DNA of 64,000 nucleotides from Hetaerina americana (lineage: Eukaryota; Arthropoda; Insecta; Odonata; Calopterygidae), in the NCBI GenBank assembly GCA_022747635.1, contig JAKTNV010000001.1, positions 33,788,040 through 33,852,039 on the forward strand. Reading direction: 5' to 3'. Within the stretch, counting starts at the first letter, position 1. Each line of letters begins with the position of its first letter. The position numbers were made by a program, and so were the translations under genes. This document shows, in pieces, positions 24,100 to 37,409 of the stretch. The notes beneath the pieces are model-generated. The model made no database searches. It was not told where the DNA came from and was given only the letters and a program-made list of their open reading frames with translations.

Positions 24100-25020
24100 G
24101 AGCCCCGGCGGGGAGAAAATTTCTCGAAAAATGAAAAGTTTCCCCCGTCATCATCCCCCCCCCGACCGCCGCGCTCCCTGAATATTCCCTCCTCCTGCTC
24201 CCCCCACCCCTCCTCCTCCCCCTAGATTCCTAAGCGGTAAATTCCATCATTGCAGACAGAGGGATAGAGAGAGTGAGAGAGAGAGAGAGAAAGATCGCGT
24301 AATACTTTTTTCGAGTTCACTCACACTACTACTTCCCGCCCATCCAGAAATAGCAAAAGGAAGCCAGGGGCCATTTTAGGACGCGTTATGCACTCCAAAA
24401 TGGGGCAGCTCCCACCCCACCCACCCACCCACGGCTCCCGCCGCCGCTTGCTCCTCCAAAAGAAAAATAATAATAATAATAATGGCATAAAAAGGAATCC
24501 ACCATTTCACACTTCTCCCCCTCGCCCCCCCCTTTTATTCCTTCCTCTCCTCTCCCCGTTCCCTTTCGTTCCGCCCCGCACACATTTTATTACTCCCGGC
24601 CCACCTCCACCACGCCACCCTTGCGGGAGAGAGCTCCCCGTCATCCTTCAAAGGGATTACTTCCTCGCCACCGGCTGGCTCCCACCCGCTCTCCCTTATG
24701 AGCATCTCCGGCCCATTCTTCCAATATGTCTCCCGATAATCTTTTCCCTTTCTTCTCCCCCCCCACCCACACCCCCTCCCACTCCCATCGGGATTCTTTT
24801 CCCGTCCGTTCGCGCTCGTTTAATTCCTTTCAATGCTTTGTCAATCCTCCTCTCCTCATCCTTCTCCTCCTCCTTAAACCCCTTCAAATTAATATTCGTC
24901 CGAATCTCTCCCCCTCCCTCCCCTTTTTCCGCCTCGGCGAGGAGCGTCATTTCTCCACGCCCCTCCTCCCCCCCCTCTCCTCCTCCCCCTCTCCCTGGCG
25001 ACCGATTTCGATAAACGTTT
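24100..25020. other. C/T-rich island with a GA run
   Basis: The plus strand is C/T-rich from 24130 to 25010, with a GA microsatellite at 24261-24292, an (AAT)n run near 24466-24482 and a CCATTTTAGG word at 24371. The 208-residue frame at 24388-25014 is Pro/Ser-rich low-complexity and has a Glu/Gly-rich mirror frame on the other strand, so I do not call it a protein. Confidence 0.45.
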
Positions 25021-25029
25021 GACGTTCCC

Positions 25030-28000
25030 ACTGTGAACTAATGATTGCCTTTATTACACATTCCTTATATTTTGATGACTGTTAAAAGTGCGCACGGCAG
25101 TTCGGTTACCTCCAATAAAGACAAGAAAAAGGCTTTTGATATCAAACGGAGCAGTTCATTTTGAATTTGAGATTTGAGAGTGAGTAAGGAGACCGATTCC
25201 GCGCGCAATAAGATCTCTTCCGATCCCCTTTGAAGATTCCGGGAGGGAGATATCAGAATAACAGAAGATTACTGGATATAAGGGCATTAAATCATACACT
25301 TTCGATTATGCGCCACGGTTTTGACCGAGCAGAAAATACGCGTCTTTCAAATCGTCTCCATTTCTGCTGAATAAAACCGGCGTGTGTTCGGATATTAATG
25401 AAAGTGCAGACAAGTTCCTGAACGAATCCGAGGCCGTTCATGAAGTCGTTCTGTACGCTGGGAGTAGTCAATCTTTTGTGCAAAAAGTGACTTTTAGTGA
25501 TGTGCGTGGCATTAATAATGCATGAACTCGGGAAAAATAATCAATGCCCCACCTGTGCAGTAAATTCAATCATCCAAATGCTGTTATGATCATTTTAGAT
25601 AGTCAATAGATTGGATTCCAATTTCGTAATACCATCTTGCGTAGTTTTGGATTTGTGTACCTATGGGCATAAAAACATTATGGACATTTTAAAATTTCGT
25701 GACTATTTTTTCCTTCGTTAGATACTTTCTAGCCCAATTACAGTGAGGGAACCTGCTTATTTTCTTCCTCCTGGCCAATCATCTCCCGTCAAACGGAGCC
25801 TTCAACATCGGTATTCCTCTCGCTGTTTCCCCCACCTTCTATTTCCCTTCCACCAATAACCTCCCTCTCTTCCCTTACCAGATCTAACGCTTCTTTGCTT
25901 TACTTCTTCTGTATTCAGCATATTTTCGCCATCTTTTTCCACTCTCTCATCTCAAAACTCCCCAATCTACGATCAATTTCTCTCCTCAAAGGCAATGTTT
26001 GTAAACCACGGAAAGCTGCGCTCCACATCGGCAATATTTTCATGCCTCCTTAGTCTTCAATTTTCTTCTCAAAAGAAATACACATTTTGCTGAAGTATGC
26101 CTTCTCCTGAATTCCCCGTCACATTTCCGTTTTCGCCTAAAGCACTGCCAAAAAATATATGAGATGCCTCAGCTGCTCTAATCTCCGCCCTCGTGAAATA
26201 GTTTAAGCCCTTCCTTAATACTTTTGAACTTACTTATTTCCTACACGATAGTAATTCAGAAAATCGTTATCTTCGTTCAATTTGATTCATAGTCATCCCA
26301 TATGTCTCTCAAACTCATCCGGTCTTCGCTCAACGACTATTGTAAATCCTTGCTGACCAACTAAATACAATTTGTCTGAGCACAGTCAACATCAGCCGCG
26401 GGTATTACTGCTCACGAGTATTGATCAGCAAGCTATCTATTTCCATTCCGAGTCCATCCGATTCCTTTAATCCTTTCGTCGTCATAGAAGTGGAATTGCG
26501 GGGTAGATGAAAAAAAAACTTTTCTCTCCCCTGTCGATGTCTTTACTTTAGATAACCCTATATACAAGGATGGTCTATTCTCCTAGTCTACTTCTATTGC
26601 ATGCAAACATACATTAACTATGTGCAACACACAATGCTCTAAGCTTCCATTGCATACCAGAAGCAAACCTAGAGGAATCGATTTTTCGTCATTCTCATTG
26701 TTGCTGTTGTATTCTTTAGTCTTCCCTTCGCTTTTTTAAACTCAAAACTGACCTCCACCTAAGTAAGATTTTATCCTATTTTTACATCATTTTTTAATGA
26801 TTCTCAACGTCTGATACCTTTGCCGATTGCTAGATACAATTTTTGGTTCCATAAGGCTCCCGTATTGCTTCTTCATTCTATTTCCAGACGAGCCTTAAAT
26901 TTCTTTTGGTCAGACAACTTCGTCATAATTACTACCAAATAGATGAAATTTCCTCTCCCGCTAGTTCTAAACGCTGAATAATTCTTTGGAAACATCACTT
27001 ATTCTGTCATTCTCATCTTTTCACGAAATTCATGTTCTGACACATTATCTAGTCGTCCTAGATTTGCGCATACGTAATCTAATCCACTTCGTACTCCCGT
27101 TTGTAAATGTCTCCAGATGATCACATCATTCATTGTATCACGTTATCTTCCATGTAAACTCCACAGTTAATTAATTTTATTAAACTCCCTGATCTTTTCT
27201 AGTTACTTCAACGGTGTGAACTTACTTCACTTTATAATCCCTACCTGCTAGATAATCAGTTCTTGTAATCTCTAAATTTTTTTCGCGTTGATCATTCCTA
27301 ATGTCTCCTGGTATCCATTTTATACACACTCTGATCTTCACATAAAGGTCATTGACCATTAACGGGTTTACTTTTCTTTTTATTTCATTTAACCAATCAA
27401 AATTTCAATTTCTCATCCTTCTCCATCTTTCAATCCGTTAGAATTTTAAGTTACATTTTGTAATTAATAATATTTATGCGAATCTTTATTCATTCCGTGC
27501 ATGCTGTTAAAATTGTTGACGCTGTTCCAAAATCTTGCTTTACCCGTGTACCAATGTAATCGATATCTTATTCCGGTATTCCGGTATTTACTCTATGTAA
27601 TTACCACTATGCTGGTGACTGAATCAGGGGTTACATAACATTAATCCTGCCTCCCTTGGTTTATCACCATGATTTCTCTTTATCCCTACAACAAGGATTG
27701 TCATCTCACTGCTTCCACTGATTTTTTCCATCATAATGTTCTAAATCCACGTTCATATCAGGTGTTATTCTGATTTCCACCAATTTATTTTCCATAAATC
27801 CTCATAATTTCCTAAGAAAACTTTAAACCATGTACACCTGACTTAAGATTTGATTTGTTGCATCTTTAATCCTCATAAATAGTATGCACACTCAGTTCAC
27901 CTTGGCCATTTTCGTACATTATATTTAATTTACAGAAAATTGCGGTCCTTTGTCTTTAACTTTCTTAAATGTAATTTTATTGTGAAGTTATAGCTTTTGG

Positions 28001-30420
28001 TTTCACCTCAATGAATTGTAAACTCTAAATGGCGTAACTCTCATTTGACTCCTAACCTTTGATCTATCTGTAATGTGACCACACCACAATAAATCATTTA
28101 TGCCATTATTTTATTTTCTAGGGTCGTTTAAACGCATATATTCTCACAGTCACGCGTATGCCATCAAGGGTGGCACCCCTGTATACTGAATTCAATTCCG
28201 TCGGCAAAAAATACTATAATATTTTTCATTGCCCTTCCACCGAGGGAGATATTGGAATTAATTATTTTCTTCATTTCGCTTTGTTGGCCGATAGCGCTTC
28301 TTTGCTTGGGCTATTCCCTTTGGGTAAATCTTCCCCACCCTTTTCATTGATGATTCTGCTTAAAACCTAAAAAATTCTTACTCTTGTTTCGTTCACAATG
28401 TTCTAATATATCAGGTGAAACATTTTCCTTCAATCTCATCCAAATATGAATGATGGTTTATATACGTTAGATTTTGTAACCATATTTTCATATAGCTTAA
28501 CAATGATCAAAAGACAACTTGATGAGCTCATCATGATTTCAAATCTTTCCTTCCTGTAAACATTGCTGTCATTAGTCGATTGTAATATACTGACTGTCTC
28601 TACGTACAATCTTAAAATAGTTATTTAATTTTTCTTTTTAGCCTCATTGATTACTTTCTCAGTACAAATACTGGAAACAATAGATTCGAAAGCAGCTTTT
28701 TCCATATTTTACCATGGTTTTCGGCTGAAGCCAAGGAAAAATTGGGAAGAAAGCACCAAGGAAATAGTTGCATGTGAAATTTTCATTCAGGACAACAATA
28801 ATTCTATTTTATCCAAACACATGCAATGCACATATAAGTGTAATTGCACATGAAGAACAGCAGTTTTTTCTCCATTTCTGGTTATCTATTAGTCAACAAA
28901 GTAATAATTTTAGCTATTAACCAAATTACGAAGTTCCAGAATTTTTCTAAGGTCACTGTAAATACCGATACATCTCCCTAATTAAACTTTGATTTCGTTT
29001 TCATTATTTGAATATTGTGATATTAGGTATGGCAGTATAAATGGAAGGCACCATAAACTAATCAACTAATTATCAACGAGATTAAGTCACTATTTCCGGT
29101 TAACAATATGATATTGCACAAAATGTTTTTTTTAGAATCAGAAGAAACAATTAAATTGCTAAACTTTTAGAAATAAAATCATGAGATTCCCATTTCATCG
29201 TATGGTCTTGATTATCCTGTGAATTTTACTGATGATCAGCTTTTATATTAACAGATTTTCGCTTGACAACTCACCAGCAGATGCATAAATGATATAATGA
29301 GAGACTGATTAAACAATGTCTCTAAAAAATTATTTGATGTAATGTTTGCAAGAGTAGGAATCTATTAATTTTTTAAGATGAAATCAATCTTAATGTGCCA
29401 ACTACTTAGGTCTGACGACTCGAATTTTAACTGCCACAAAAAGAAGTGCATTGATCGGTGAATTTCCGAGATGTCTCGCCGCTCGATTTGCTCATCTTCC
29501 GGGTATGCATTGTCTGAAACGTGCATTTACTGCATTCCTGTGATTTTCCGTGATAAAAATTGTTTTGTTTCAAAACAATTAGTAGCTGGCTCCGAATATG
29601 TTCTTAGCTAAATACTGTCTAGAGGATAAACCCAAATTCCTTTGGTCAATGCCATTACTAAAAGGTTAATTTACACTGCATCTGATTAAAGGGGTGTTCA
29701 TAAACACCAAGCCGAACAACCAATTGATTCTAAACACTCAGAGAAAAGGAGTGAAAAGGTATGTGAGCAGTGAATTCACTCGTGAGACAGCGGAATAATA
29801 ATTCGGGGGCCACCGTGGATCAGTCATATGCCAAACCTATAATACGCTACTGCTGATTTATAACTCCTGGTCGTATAGGTGGTTTGACATCTCCAATTGA
29901 AACGGATCACTTTGTGAGTCCACCCACTGCTTTTCTGGTCATTCGGGGAAGAGTGCCCCAGCGAGCCGAGCCAACAACCGCCGTAACGAGCTCAATGACG
30001 CCACCAGATCCCGCTCCTTAGTCTACACCGCCGTTGATTGATTTCCAGGATGGAGACCAGTTCAAAGGCCATCTATCACGGTCATTTCCGGGGAAATGAC
30101 ACAGATTTAATAAAATATCCAAGGCAAGAACCGTGCGGCGCATATTAAGACAATCGTCCTTGTCCGTGGTTCTTCCCATGGATTGTATAAGTGAACCAAA
30201 TCACACACACCCTTTGAATATACGCTAAATACAAAACCACATTCTTCAGGTAACATTCAGAATATTCCTCCACTACTCCCTCAAAAGGAGGTTGTTTTTC
30301 ATCGAAGAAAAATTCCGAGAGAAAAGGGCCATGGTTTCGTTTTTGTTTCAAGTAAATGTTTACCAATTTTCTACTGTGTACCCACACACAGACATCCAAA
30401 TATGCATATATGTGTGTAAA
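25030..30420. other. Long AT-rich spacer, no confident feature
   Basis: This is 5.4 kb of AT-rich sequence with T/C bias on the plus strand from about 25750 to 28130. On the minus strand some words (a YLVVIMTKLSDQKKFKARLE-like stretch near 26900) faintly resemble the LINE region after the RT catalytic motif, but the match is too weak to call. I see no RNA genes. Confidence 0.4.
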
Positions 30421-30425
30421 TATGA

Positions 30426-30429
<4 letters not shown>

Positions 30430-30464
<35 letters not shown>
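30430..30464. repeat. AT dinucleotide microsatellite
   Basis: Uninterrupted AT repeats. Flanking GTAAATACATT (from 30464) has an inverted partner AATGTATTTAC near 30563, so the whole 30430-30575 block is symmetric and may form a cruciform. Confidence 0.9.
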
Positions 30465-30467
<3 letters not shown>

Positions 30468-30500
30468 AATACATTCATAATATTTACATGTGTGTGTACG

Positions 30501-30503
<3 letters not shown>

Positions 30504-30562
<59 letters not shown>
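30504..30562. repeat. TA dinucleotide microsatellite
   Basis: About 58 bases of near-uninterrupted TA repeats between TGTGTGTACGTAAA on the left and TAAATGTATTTACACACACA on the right. Confidence 0.9.
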
Positions 30563-30565
<3 letters not shown>

Positions 30566-30815
30566 GTATTTACACACACACGTAAGCCCACCAAACGGCA
30601 GAAACAAATCATACGAGTAAAGATACAGGGAAAAGGTGTAAGGCTGCAGATTACGAGCAGAAAAAATTTCCTTGACCGGGAAACAGGCCTACGTTCTCCA
30701 CGAACGTGGTGTTTGTTCTTCAAATGTGTTTCTGTATCTTTCCCCTATATCCTTGCATCTATAACCGTGCATATATGTACATAATTATATATATACATAT
30801 ATATAATATATATAC

Positions 30816-30848
30816 GTACATATATATATATATATACACACACACACG

Positions 30849-30924
<76 letters not shown>
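30816..30924. repeat. Symmetric (TA)n(CA)6-GA-(TG)6(TA)n cruciform-type repeat
   Basis: CA repeats end at 30847 and GT repeats begin at 30850, separated by GA. Outside them TA repeats extend on both sides, giving arms of about 27 bp that pair perfectly (30821-30847 with 30850-30876). The right TA run continues to 30924. Frames translated here are low-complexity Tyr/Ile and not coding. Confidence 0.9.
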
Positions 30925-30925
<1 letters not shown>

Positions 30926-30979
30926 CTAGGTACGCACATATACTGTCTCGGGATCGGCCAACTATTTCTATTTGAGAAG

Positions 30980-32160
30980 AAATGTATACACATGGAAACG
31001 ACCCCGGGGAATTTTCTCTCTCCCCAGTAACACTGTCCGCGCGGCCTCTCGTCCAATAAAAGTTTCCGCGGGATCCAACCTCGCACCCCCGCCGCGCCGT
31101 CCACACTCCTCGCGGGTAGAGAGGAGGAGGGTCGGCGGCGGACGGGCTAGCTAGGGGACGGGGGCGAATTTCGATTGGAGACGCTGTGCAACCACAGTTC
31201 CATTATGAAGTAGGCAGGAACGCGGATCTGGAATGCGGAAAGGGCCGACCGGTGGAAAAGAGGTCTCGAGAGAGAGAGATGGTGGGCGGACGAGGGTGCA
31301 GGGGGTTGAGGAGTGGGTGGTGAAAGAGGGGAAGGAGGATGAGGGTGGGGGTGGGGGTTGAGGGAAAGGGGCAAAGAGAACAAGGTGGAGGGACCGTGAA
31401 GGGGGGAGGCCTCGTGGTGGATGTGGGGTGAGAATGGACCCGAGAGTGTGAGAGAAGGAAAGGGGCAGAGCGATTTTTAAATGTTCGGCGGGTGATGTGG
31501 GTAGGGCGGTAGTTTAGGGTGCGACGGAAAAGGGAGTCGGGGAAGTCATGCGGAATCGCGGAAAGGGTTAAGGAGCGGGGAGGGGGACCACTGCCGATGG
31601 CGGGGGTGGGCACGGGGGTCGAGTGAGCAGGAGGAACAGAACGGGAATGGAGGGGAGATGAGAGGGAAGATGGGAAGTGGAAGATGGCGGCGAGTTTTGT
31701 GGGCTTGTTTGCACCTGAGCAATGAGCTCGCGAGTGAGCGAAGGTTTGCCGTGTGTGTGTGTGTGTTGGAGAGTAGGAGAGGAGAGAGGCATAGGGAGAA
31801 ATGTGAGGAGGGAGGCGCAGCGAGGGAGAGAGGAAATAATAAGGAAAGTTTGGAGCGTGAATCGGTTCGGAGGAGGAATAAGTCAAAAGTGGTTCCATCT
31901 GGTGGGAAAGAGAGGAGTGCCGCATCGGACGCGGGGGCATAAGTGGAGAGGTTTTATATACGCATATCTGTACATATATGTATATGGAGAGTGTTGGGAA
32001 AGGGATAGGAATGAGGAAGGGTGAGAGGGGATGAAAAGCGTAAAATACGAAAGGGAAAAAAGTGCTTGGAAAACAGGGGAAGGGAGAAATGAGGTAGGGG
32101 GGTGGAGAGGAGGGGAGAGGACACGTGAGAGAAAGGATGGATCAAGGGTAAGGGTTGGTT
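30980..32160. other. Purine-rich GC island
   Basis: The plus strand is G/A-rich from 31260 to 32160, with GA runs near 31268-31280 and GT repeats at 31751-31766. The 245-residue minus-strand frame (31203-31940) is Pro/Ser/His-rich low-complexity and lies opposite other open frames, so I do not call it a gene. The motif at 31681 supports a promoter-type island. Confidence 0.45.
31681..31691 (+). promoter_or_regulatory. YY1/Pho-like AAGATGGCGGC site
   Basis: AAGATGGCGGC matches the known YY1 consensus AANATGGCGGC exactly. It sits in a GC-rich purine island with no recognised gene downstream, so promoter activity is inferred. Confidence 0.35.
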
Positions 32161-34640
32161 CCCGACGAGATATGGCCGATATAAAAACTACTTACGTATT
32201 TTTATGGGGGGGTAGCAAAATATCTTCAAATTGAAGAGAGGGAAAAAAACTATCCGTAAGGATTTCTTTGGGAGGCGATCGGCGAGGCTTGAAACTTAAA
32301 TGAAAATGATTTTGTATAGTAGACTTTGGAGACTTTGTTTCGGTCTGTATAAGTTCCAAAGTAAAACACTCGTTTCTTGTTTCCCAGAATCAGAAGGCCC
32401 TGCTTGGAATCCCTTGAGAAGGTCTTTCGAATGCAACAAATATTTTCGGGACTGGTTTAGATAAGCAATTCTGCGAAAAGAAAGAAATCCAAACCTCCAA
32501 ACCAATACACTCTATATGTCCACGTGGAATGGCGACGTTTTCTTTCTCCCCGTATCATTCAGGAGTCCCACCAAGTGACGCCATATAACACTGCAAAGAA
32601 CCAATTCCATTGATGCCCATATGAAAGGCGAGAATTTTAAAAACTAAATGTTTTATTTTTACTTACTGTGTTCATATAATACATTTTTTTTTAATCGACG
32701 CGAAGCGGCTGCATTTAAAATTTTTGGTGGCGACTACAGCGTTCATACTGAAGGAGTCAGAAGTTTCACGATCAAATCAAAAATTTTCACATTTTCTACA
32801 AACCTGTAACGTTTAAATTTAGCTTATGGATGTATGATAATTTTACAACGGTGACAATTATCCCAGAAAATATTAATAACAACCTCATGGTGACGTTTTA
32901 TCTTTGGCCTTTTTTTCTCCGATTTGAAAGCTTCGACCACCCAATTTGGTCAGCCAAATCCAAACCTTGACGAAACTGGTCTTGGTGAAACAACCTTTGT
33001 GTACCTTTTTTCAGAAAATAATCCCTTCGCAAAGTAGAGATGGGATCCCTTGATGTACCACCGCATTACCACCAAAGGCAACATTTTCGTGAGTTACTTA
33101 CCTACCGAAGCACCAAAAAACTTATTGCTCGGCTTTATAACGTGTAGCAGGCGATTGGGAAAACAAAATCGGGAGGAACGGTTATTACTCGGGGTTATGG
33201 AAGAGTGCGTTGACGACGTGAAAGGTGGGAATCAGCCGGCATCAAGTGAGGGTAACTCAGGCGTGACTCATATCTTAGTATACCGCTAATACCTTCCTCT
33301 TCCTTGGATTTCCCGAACGGTTAGAATACTCACTCGATTTCGTCGCTCCAAAATTTGGACGGTTGCAATCCGTTAATATTTCACGCCCGATGAATGTTTA
33401 ATATCACGTAACTAACGCCGCGGATGTGGTCAGGTCCGGGATAATCTAGCCATCGGAAGTAATAGCCGCTTCTGAGAGGAGGGAGTGGGACGGAGGATGG
33501 AGATGAAGCTAAACTGAAAGATAAATAGAAGACCCAATAACCGGGTTGTCATTTCGTCGGCATCTCAATTCGGGCTCTCATCAAACACGCTTAAGCAACT
33601 GAGGACATCTGCTTAAAGCTCCCTCCGTCGTAGTTCAAGTTATGAAGCATTCATCGTCACGGGTGATGAGGTGGTGGAGTTGGGCGGAGGAGGGTATGGG
33701 GGGAGCGCAAGGAATGGGGATGAAATCGACCATTCTGATTCAACCCCTTCAGCATCAGATGGCAAACTACGTGTAGACACCAGTCAACACAGTCTGTTAT
33801 GAGTTCTTAAAATATAATTCCGCGTCGGTATCAAGATAGTAATTAATTTCCCTCCAATTTCCCTCCCAAGTTCTCCTAATATGGTAAACAGGAGGGGGTA
33901 TCTAATTACCTACTCTTGTGTCGCGACGCGATCGTGGATTGAGGTTTTGCGTTTTCATCGCATTTCTATGTAAGTACTTACTTCGCTGCGCGGAATTTCT
34001 CGGGTGGAATTTTGGGCATAAGGTGAAATTCGGCTGCCGCTGGATATTAAATCCACGAAAGTTAAATTCCGCAATAAAAACTTTCAGGTAGCAGAGAGCA
34101 GAGCGCTTTTGCGATGGAGAGCGCAGAAACCTCGCTTTTTAACCCTTCAAAAACATGAGTTAATATGAGGATATCTTGATAAAGTTTATAATGAATAAAA
34201 ATGCCTTTCGAGGAGAGGCAAAGTATTCATAATCTCGATTGCAAATTGACGCCGAATGCTATCCAGCGTCACAGGATTGTCCCGCCCCTGAAGGAAACCG
34301 AGCATTCTTCGACGAAAACTTGTAATAATCAGAGAAAGAGTGGAGGGAAATGGGAACATAAAAACGATCTAAATGAGCAGACCACGTAGAAGCAAGCGCA
34401 AGCAAGCGATGGCTGTCAATGAAACTCACTCGAAAAATAAATACCGCGAATAACATCCCCCACGTGAGCGCATGCTTCTTTTTTTGCATTAAACGGCGAG
34501 CACACATTGAACCACCGTTCCCTTCTCGTCGGAAAATATCCGAAAGGAATTCAGCGAGGAACCCATCCCTTTGACTTCTCCGATTTTAAGGTAAAAATAT
34601 ATATTTATATAGAGAACTAAATGCTATCAAAAAAAATATT
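32161..34640. other. Spacer of mixed composition, no recognised gene
   Basis: AT-rich with moderate-GC stretches near 33140-33480 and 33600-33730. There are no domains, tRNA-like boxes or repeat ends. Confidence 0.4.
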
Positions 34641-36790
34641 TTCTCGGTTATTTCGGATAAATCAAACACAGGCGTGAACAAAAATTGATCATCCCTGCGA
34701 ATAGAGAAAAGAAGTCCGCGATCAGTAAAAAGTCTACCCCCCCCCCCTCGACCCAAAACAGAAGAAAAACGATCTCCGAAAGCATGCAAGGGGCGGCATT
34801 GCCGTAGTACTCGACATTCACCCTCACCCTGGTTTCCCTCTTGGAGTCCATTGGATCGAGAGGAAGGGAGAGTAACGAGAAAAGGAAGGGGCCTCTGCCG
34901 TGCACGACTTCTGACCGCTTCGATTTCCTTTGCCTCCCTTCCGGTGACCCGACCGAATCCGCCCCTTTTGACTGCCGCCGCCAAAAACATAAAACCCCTT
35001 TTTGCATCCCCCGCGACTCGCAACTCCGGGATCGAAGGTGGAGGAGGAGAGTGGGTTTTTTTCCCTTTCGGAGGTGGGTGGGAGAATGCGGGGGAGGTTT
35101 GGAGTGGGGCGGTGGGTTAGGGGAAGGGGCAATAATACGCCATCGCGACGTCTTCACGCCGAATGATCAAGAATGAAACTTATTTCGGGCCAGGAAAAAA
35201 AGCCCAAGGGAGAGCGAGAGAGAGAGAGAGAGAGATAGAGAGAGAAATAAATGTGGGACGTATGAGACCGCCTCCCGCGTCGAGACAAAAGGGCAAGAGG
35301 GCGAGAAGAGGAATTCGACGGGCATAACGCTTTTATACACTCATCGTAATTAATGTTTATCCAAAAGGGGGGCAAACATGGTCTGGAGACAATCAAAGGG
35401 AAACGGGTTTTAAATATATGAAACTGAAGCCTAGGGATCAAGAAACGCATTTGGTGGTGCGGAAAAGCGGAGTGAAAGAGATAGAGTGGGAGATGAGGGA
35501 TGGAGGAAAAGTAGGAGTGGGTGATGGAAGGAAGGAGTGAGATGGGAGTGAGGAGAGATGCGGAAGGGAAGGAAAAATGGAGAGAGAGAGACATAGAGAG
35601 AGTGGGGCCGAGTAACAGCGCCATCCAGCAGTCGCTCCCTGAATCAAGTTTAAACAAATAAAGGTTTGCCTCAATCTCTGGCTCTAATCCGAGCTAACGT
35701 TATTGGTTTCGGTCGGAGGTGGAGGAGGAGTCGGGGGCGGATGGGAAGTAGCGGGGTACGGGGGGAGGGGACGAAGTGTAGGAGGAGTAGAGGGCGGGAG
35801 GTGGAAAAATAAGGGAGTTAAGGGAGAGATAGAGAAAGGGGGTGGAGGTGGCGTTCGGGGGAGGTGGGGGAGGGAGAAACCGTGTACGTGAATCCTCCCC
35901 ACCACACCACCCCTCCCCCATCCACCTCACGAAATGAAACGGTCGTCCCCCTTCGAGACCTCCACCCCGTCCCGCCTTCCCACTCCCTCTCCCACACTCT
36001 AACCCCTCCCCCCCCATCACCTACACCACCCCCCGATTTCCCCAACCCACCCTTTTTCAGAGCCATTCCCACGTATATATATGGCCCTCCGTTGGGCCCC
36101 GAAGCCACTCTCGGTACAACGTCGACGGTGGTGGTGGAAGAGGGTTAGGGGGTGGAATGGGGGTGGAGTGGGAGAGGGGAGGGTAGGGCCTAAACACCCT
36201 CCCACCGAAAATACAAGGAAGGGGCAGAGAGAGAGAGAGAATGGGAGAGAATGAGATAGGGAGAGTTTTTTGCGGGGAGGGAGGAAGGTGAAGAGGGGGG
36301 GGGGAATAGAGGGGGTTACCGAGGGGTTAGTGGGTGGGGGGGATGCAATGCGAGCGAACGAGCGAAGCGGGGAGAAGGTTTGACTTTCGAGTATTCCGCT
36401 CTTCCATTCAGCCTATTTTATATATCTCATCCCTCCTCTTGAGGCCTGCGGGCGATGCGTCAATCCACGGACCATTCCCTCTCTCTCTCTCTCTCAATAT
36501 TCCACTCATTCTCTTACTCTGAGCCCCACCCTCTTCGCATGGGCATGCCTCTTCGCCGTCACCCTCCTTCGACCCCCTTTCGCTGCCGCTCTCTTTTCCC
36601 CTCTCATCCTCCCACGTCATTTACCCTGCCGCCTCCCCCCCTCCCGTTCGCCCTTGCTCCCCACACACATACTCCTCCCCTCTCTTTGGCTCTTCCTCCT
36701 CGCCGTTCACTCCTCGCATACGCGGTGCGAACGGATCGGGCACCCGGAGGGGATCGGACGGACATGTTTAATTTATTAGCACGCTAGCCC
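34641..36790. other. Strand-switching polypurine/polypyrimidine island
   Basis: Plus-strand bias changes several times: C/T-rich at 34737-34960, G/A-rich at 35030-35260 (GA run 35214-35247) and 35440-35870, C/T-rich at 35890-36060, G-rich at 36120-36340, and C/T-rich at 36470-36720. The long frames on both strands follow this bias and are not credible proteins. AGCGCCATCCAGC at about 35617 and GA runs recur as in other islands. Confidence 0.45.
36294..36341 (+). other. Potential G-quadruplex
   Basis: Four or more G-runs of at least four (a run of nine or more G, then GGGGG, GGGG and GGGGGG) lie within about 48 bases, separated by short loops. Confidence 0.5.
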
Positions 36791-37409
36791 AAGATCTCGT
36801 CCCACCCGATGGGAATGATGTAATTCATCGCTGTGGGTCATTGTCCGTCCGTGCAAATTGCGCGTTAATCTGATATAATATTTCTGCTGCGTTTACATGA
36901 ACGGATTCTTCTTGTTGAATGTACGAGTAAATTGTTTTTTTTTTCTTTTGGCGAGAAGATCGAAGGCATGGTGACAGACATCGTTTGGTGAAGCTCCACT
37001 GCGTTCCGAAATTAATTAATATTTAATGCTCCACAAAATTATTTATTTGTAATTTAATTATTTATTCACTGCTAGTGAACTCACTGCTGGTTTTTATGCA
37101 TATTATCACATTCTTGCCAAATAGCCATTATTGCTGCATCCCAATGAGTCGCGAATAAAACATATTTTATAGAAGTTTCAAGTTTTCTTCTTTTTACATT
37201 CTGAGATAAGTTTTTGTCCCGATCGATTTAGTGTTGAAAACATTTACGCTAACTCGTCTACTATTCCATAGATATTTGGTCATTATGCGATCACGTGACT
37301 AACTACATAGAAGTTACATATTCTTCACCATATGAATCCAGCCACCAGAGAAATTTTACCAAATAAGTACCAGATGTAATAAGATATAAGACAAATAACT
37401 CTAGTAGAC
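36791..37409. other. AT-rich spacer
   Basis: No gene or repeat is recognised in this stretch. Confidence 0.4.

Noticed and set aside
24388..25014. 208-residue plus-strand frame
   Set aside because: Pro/Ser-rich low-complexity matching the polypyrimidine tract; no start context or family.
25900..27400. Possible minus-strand LINE remnant
   Set aside because: Scattered words resembling YLGSI and KEIKARIA only; too weak to separate from chance in AT-rich sequence.
30356..31106. Frames rich in Tyr-Ile repeats
   Set aside because: Direct translation of TA/CA microsatellites.
31203..31940. 245-residue minus-strand frame, the longest in the window
   Set aside because: Consists of Pro/Ser/His/Thr runs imposed by the purine-rich plus strand; several other frames are open over the same bases.
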